The notes under the pieces were generated by a model. It was not told the origin of the DNA. It did no database searches and saw nothing but the letters and a program-made list of their open reading frames with translations. Below are positions 14,869 through 18,403 of a stretch of DNA of 18,403 bases, one piece after another. The DNA comes from Bordetella parapertussis (GTDB lineage Bacteria; Pseudomonadota; Gammaproteobacteria; Burkholderiales; Burkholderiaceae_B). The stretch spans positions 1-18,403 of the forward strand of contig CAMDNZ010000057.1 in the NCBI GenBank assembly GCA_945903445.1. Reading direction: 5' to 3'. Within the stretch, counting starts at the first letter, position 1; the number at the start of each line of letters is the position of its first letter. A program made the position numbers and the translations under genes.

Positions 14869-16374
14869 GTGCTTCTTTCTTCATACCAACGATGGTTGAT
14901 CCTGGCCGTGGTCTCCACGGCGCTTTTTCTGATCGTGGTCGATATGACCGTACTATATACGGCGCTGCCCGGCCTGACCCGAGACTTGGGTGCGACGGCC
15001 TCTGACAAACTGTGGATCGTCAACACCTATGCGCTGGTGGTGTCCGGCCTGCTGTTGGGCGCAGGCGCCTTGGGCGACCGCTATGGACACAGCAAAACGC
15101 TGGCTTGCGGGATGATCGTATTTGCTGCGGCATCGCTATACGCGGCGTTTTCCCCGTCTCCTGCCCATTTGATAGCCGCACGCGCACTGCTGGGCGCGGG
15201 GGCTGCTTTGATGATGCCATCGACACTGTCCATTATCCGCCTGACATTCGAAGATCGACGCGAGCGCGCATTGGCCATCGGCATATGGGCGGCGATTGCA
15301 GCAGGCGGCGCGGCGATCGGCCCCGTACTCGGCGGCGCCCTTCTGCAGTTTTACTGGTGGAGATCGGTCTTTCTGATCAACGTTCCCATCGTCATCGTCG
15401 CATTCATTGCGGCGCTGGCACTCGTGCCGCCATCTCCCGCAAACCGGGAACGTCGCCTGGACGTGCTGGGATCGCTTCAAGCCATGGCTGGCTTGATCGG
15501 TCTGGCCTATTCCGTCAAAGCGCTGGGCAAACTGCATCCATCGCTGCTGTCAGCTTCCGTCTCTTTCACAATAGGACTGGTTTTCACCATTCTGTTCGTG
15601 CGCCGTCAGCGCAACAGCGCTCACCCCATGCTGGATTTTGCCCTATTTCGCGCCGCTGGATTCACGCCCGCCGTGTTCTCCGCCATGGTAGCCGGCGGCG
15701 CACTCATAGGCATCGAATTGGCCCTCAGCCAACGCTTCCAACTGGTACTCGGTATGTCGCCGCTACAAGCCGGTCTGGCGCTCTTGCCTTTGCCGCTTGC
15801 GGCATTCGTCGCCGGCCCCATCGCCGGTCGCCTCCTTCCCCGCATCGGTGCCGCTCGCCTCATGCCACGCGCGTTGTCGATGGCGGGCGTCGGCCTTGGC
15901 GCCTACGTCATGCTACTGGATGCACCCGCGGCGTGGCCCACCGCAGCACTTGTCTTAATAGGCTTGGGCATAGGTGCAACCATTACTGCGGCCTCGGAAA
16001 CCATTATGCACAGCGCGCCTCCAGAGCACGCCGGCTCAGCCGCGTCGGTGGAAGAGGTGTCATTCGAACTTGGCGGTGCCTTAGGCGTGACCTTTGTTGG
16101 CAGCATACTGAGCGCTATTTACAGCGTGTCGATGGCCGCCACGCCAGTTGGCCTCGAAGCAAGCGAGAGCATCGATCAAGCGCTCATCGTAGCCAGCGAT
16201 CTGTCCATACCCGAGGGAAGGGTCTTGCTCGAATTGGCGCATGCCAGTTTCGATCGCGGATTCGTGGTGTCGACGGCTTTTGCCGCAGTCTTGCTGTGCA
16301 TTACGGCAGCCGCCATTGCCTGGCGCACCCGGTGCGCACCCCAAGCATTCGCGCCGCAATCCGATTTACGCTGA
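14869..16374 (+). CDS. MFS drug/biocide efflux transporter, DHA2 family (SmvA/QacA-like)
   Basis: Inner-membrane proton-driven exporter (501 aa) of the 14-helix DHA2 family, expected to expel cationic dyes and biocides. The first helix carries VVDMTVLYTALP (23-34) with the conserved Asp-25. Motif A is GDRYGH at 69-74, and the antiporter motif C region reads GGAAIGPVLGG at 146-156. The stretch LWIVNTYALVVSG, then FYWWRSVFLINVPIVIV, closely follows Salmonella SmvA (methyl viologen and quaternary ammonium export), and the length matches its about 496 residues. The start is GTG at 14869, with only a weak TAAAG before it; the next Met lies inside helix 1. Its end overlaps the convergent kinase gene by 9 nt. 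Confidence 0.9.
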   Translation: MLLSSYQRWLILAVVSTALFLIVVDMTVLYTALPGLTRDLGATASDKLWIVNTYALVVSGLLLGAGALGDRYGHSKTLACGMIVFAAASLYAAFSPSPAHLIAARALLGAGAALMMPSTLSIIRLTFEDRRERALAIGIWAAIAAGGAAIGPVLGGALLQFYWWRSVFLINVPIVIVAFIAALALVPPSPANRERRLDVLGSLQAMAGLIGLAYSVKALGKLHPSLLSASVSFTIGLVFTILFVRRQRNSAHPMLDFALFRAAGFTPAVFSAMVAGGALIGIELALSQRFQLVLGMSPLQAGLALLPLPLAAFVAGPIAGRLLPRIGAARLMPRALSMAGVGLGAYVMLLDAPAAWPTAALVLIGLGIGATITAASETIMHSAPPEHAGSAASVEEVSFELGGALGVTFVGSILSAIYSVSMAATPVGLEASESIDQALIVASDLSIPEGRVLLELAHASFDRGFVVSTAFAAVLLCITAAAIAWRTRCAPQAFAPQSDLR

Positions 16375-18378
16375 CGGCAACATGACGCGTAGCGCCCGGC
16401 CCAAAGTGTCGATCGAAAACGGCTTGGTCATCATACGCATATCGGCGTCTAGAAAACCTTGCGCGGCGGCCGCCGTTTCGGCGTAGCCTGTCATAAACAA
16501 TACCTTGAGTGCAGGCCGTTTCATTCGGGCGGCCGCCACCATCTTCCGGCCATTCAGGCCGGGCAATCCGATGTCGGTGATCAACAAATCGACCCGCTCG
16601 ACGGTATCGAGCAGCGCCAGACCGGACAAACCGTCTTTAGCTTCCAGAACCCGGTAACCCCGATCGCCCAACACTTCGACGATCAAAGCCCGGACCACCG
16701 GCTCGTCCTCGACGACAACGACGACCTCGCCACGTCCGGCGTGGGGCTCGTCGACCGATTTCGACGCCCGTTCTACTGTCGGCTGGCCCTGCATGCATCG
16801 CGGTAGGTAGAGCGTCACCGCGGTTCCTACTCCGCATTGCGAGCGGATTTTGACATAGCCTTCCGATTGTCGAGCAAACCCGTAAATCATCGACAACCCG
16901 AGTCCGGTGCCCTGCCCAAGCGGTTTGGTCGTGAAGAAGGGATCGAAGGCCCGGGCAGCCACATCGTCGCTCATGCCTATTCCCGTATCGATCACGCTGA
17001 CCGTTACATAGTCGCCCGGTGCAATGTCGTGCATGCCCTCGGGCACAGGCGAGCGACAAATCAAGACGTCGGTTTCGATCACGACCTGTCCACCATGAGG
17101 CATGGCGTCACGTGCATTGATGACCAGATTCAATATGGCGCTTTCGAGCTGATTGGAGTCGCACATGGCGCTCCATAGATCCCGGTGCAGCCTCAGACTG
17201 ATGTCGAAACGCTCGGTCAAGGTTCGTCGCAACAAATCATCCATCGACTGGACCAGATGATTTACATCCAGAGGCTGCGGATCCAAAGGCTGACGCCTGG
17301 AGAATGCCAGCAGCCGATGTGTCAGCGCGGAGGCGCGATTGGCAGACTCCATCGCACCAGCGACATAGCGGGGCAGTTGCTCATACTCACCCTGCTGCAC
17401 CCGGCGCTGAATCAAATCAAGCGAGCCCACGATGCCTTGCAGCAAATTATTGAAGTCATGCGCGATGCCGCCTGTCAGTTGTCCAACGGCCTCCATCTTG
17501 TGCGATTGTCGCAACGCCTGCTGCGCGACGGCCAGTTCATCGACAGCCGCTTTCTGGTCGGTGATGTCGCGTCCGTTCACATAAAATAAATCGCCCGCCG
17601 GAACGCCCGTCCACGCAATCCATCGGTATCGTTTCGAATGAGTCAACAGCCGCATTTCCAAGTGATGCAGCTTCTCGCCCTGCCTCATTCGTTCGATGCC
17701 CGCCTCCATTGCAGCCAGATCGTCCGGGTGAACGACGCTTGCGAATGGCTGGCTCAATATCGCATCGCGCCGGTAGCCCAACACCTTTACCCAGGCCGGA
17801 TTGACGTCGCGCATGTAGCCGTCGAAACGGCCAATACCCAACAAGTCGGTGCTAAGAGACCAGTTTCGGTCTCGTTCGGCCTTACGCGCCGACACCTCGT
17901 CGCGCAAGGCGTGATAAGACGCCTGCCATTCGTGCTTGGCCGCCAACTGCACGGTGGTCTCTCTGACAATGTAAAAAAGCCCGCACACCTCGCCCTTCTC
18001 GTCGCGCAAAGGGCTGCTCGCAAACGAAAAATAGGCAACCTCCCGCACACCGTTGCGAGTCGTAGGTAAGGGAAAATCCTCGGCGTTCACGGCCTGTCCA
18101 CCTAGGCACCGACGAACTATCCCGCTCAATGCTTCCCACTCGTGCTCCCAAACCTGAGAGAACGGCAAACCCAAAGACCATCGAATACGCGTTCCTAACA
18201 GAGGACGATACGCGTCGTTATAGAACAGACGAAGCTCGGGTCCCCAACCGATAAACATGCTTTGAGGAGAGTTCAGTAAAAGGGTCAGGGTCGATTTTAG
18301 GTCGCAAGGCCAGGTGCTTAAAGCCCCCATCTCCGGTGCTTCTGTCGCCCAGTCATAGGCCAGAATCTCGTCAGCCAT
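16366..18378 (-). CDS. Hybrid sensor histidine kinase with PAS domains and receiver domain
   Basis: Soluble-looking signalling kinase (670 aa) with no membrane helix, so it likely senses something inside the cell. Order: a PAS-like domain at about 35-145 (FIGWGPELRLFYNDAYRPLLG), a short linker helix, a second PAS at about 172-275 (RDVNPAWVKVLGY, VHPDD, NGRDITDQKAA), and HisKA with phospho-acceptor His-307 in GGIAHDFNNLLQG. The HATPase_c domain follows with N-box LNLVINARDAM (416-426), DTGIGM (464-469), FDPFFTTK (478-485) and GQGTGLGLSM (488-497). A C-terminal receiver spans about 551-668 with acidic pocket EDE at 557-559, phospho-Asp 602 in LITDIGLPG, Thr-630 and Lys-652. All catalytic residues are present. 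The ATG at 18378 has no strong ribosome site. No response regulator or histidine phosphotransfer gene lies beside it in the window, so its output partner is unknown. Confidence 0.92.
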   Translation of the reverse strand: MADEILAYDWATEAPEMGALSTWPCDLKSTLTLLLNSPQSMFIGWGPELRLFYNDAYRPLLGTRIRWSLGLPFSQVWEHEWEALSGIVRRCLGGQAVNAEDFPLPTTRNGVREVAYFSFASSPLRDEKGEVCGLFYIVRETTVQLAAKHEWQASYHALRDEVSARKAERDRNWSLSTDLLGIGRFDGYMRDVNPAWVKVLGYRRDAILSQPFASVVHPDDLAAMEAGIERMRQGEKLHHLEMRLLTHSKRYRWIAWTGVPAGDLFYVNGRDITDQKAAVDELAVAQQALRQSHKMEAVGQLTGGIAHDFNNLLQGIVGSLDLIQRRVQQGEYEQLPRYVAGAMESANRASALTHRLLAFSRRQPLDPQPLDVNHLVQSMDDLLRRTLTERFDISLRLHRDLWSAMCDSNQLESAILNLVINARDAMPHGGQVVIETDVLICRSPVPEGMHDIAPGDYVTVSVIDTGIGMSDDVAARAFDPFFTTKPLGQGTGLGLSMIYGFARQSEGYVKIRSQCGVGTAVTLYLPRCMQGQPTVERASKSVDEPHAGRGEVVVVVEDEPVVRALIVEVLGDRGYRVLEAKDGLSGLALLDTVERVDLLITDIGLPGLNGRKMVAAARMKRPALKVLFMTGYAETAAAAQGFLDADMRMMTKPFSIDTLGRALRVMLPSA

Positions 18379-18389
18379 AATGCCGCCGC

Positions 18390-18403
18390 CGGCTAAAAAG
18401 CCG
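18390..18403. repeat. Short inverted repeat at the window edge
   Basis: CGGCT-AAAA-AGCCG is a 5-bp stem with a 4-nt loop, lying 11 nt upstream of the kinase start. It runs to the last base of the window, so it may be part of a longer hairpin, for example a terminator of an upstream gene or a leader structure. It cannot be judged from this fragment. Confidence 0.3.

Noticed and set aside
14826..15026. N-terminal extension of the TetR repressor
   Set aside because: It overlaps the divergent pump gene. The ATG at 14819 has a well-placed AAAGGA and matches the family start.

Overview
The window looks like chromosomal DNA from a betaproteobacterium of the order Burkholderiales, most likely near the Alcaligenaceae (Bordetella/Achromobacter relatives). 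The reasons are the fairly GC-rich coding sequence, the gene order rpmI-rplT-pheS-pheT-ihfA-merR followed by tRNA-Pro on one strand, which I know from that group, and the family-level look of the proteins. Species cannot be settled from the sequence alone.

Region 1 (1-6570, plus strand) is an accessory catabolic-type cluster. It runs: GntR/FCD repressor, three-part ABC importer of the nitrate/sulfonate/taurine type (ATPase, permease, periplasmic binding protein), zinc-independent MDR oxidoreductase, hotdog thioesterase, and AMP-forming acyl-CoA ligase. The first three genes overlap by 4 nt at their start/stop codons and the rest are separated by only 7-17 nt, so they read as one transcription unit. 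The likely logic is import of a small organic acid, CoA activation by the ligase, reduction by the MDR enzyme, and release or quality control by the thioesterase. The substrate is unknown.

Region 2 (6571-7175) holds no convincing gene. It contains an exact-half-site FNR/ANR box with no obvious target, an AT-richer stretch with a stray open frame, and a perfect 14-bp hairpin next to the tRNA.

Region 3 (7176-12635, minus strand) is the translation block. Transcription runs from a good sigma-70 promoter at 12606-12635 through rpmI (L35), rplT (L20), a hairpin leader, pheS, pheT, ihfA and a MerR-type regulator, with tRNA-Pro(GGG) downstream from its own -10 box. The 5' leader of rpmI is about 230 nt and carries three near-identical 22-26 nt tandem repeats. 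The usual upstream neighbours thrS-infC are not here; comM sits upstream instead.

Region 4 (12657-18403) has comM (minus), a divergent TetR repressor/DHA2 efflux pump pair that resembles SmvR/SmvA, and an orphan-looking hybrid histidine kinase. The kinase ends tail-to-tail with the pump gene, with a 9-nt overlap.

I did not find a CRISPR array, an intact insertion sequence, phage genes or a clearly new defence-type system. The most unusual items are the repeat-rich rpmI leader with the missing infC, the orphan FNR box, and the uncharacterised import-and-activation cluster.
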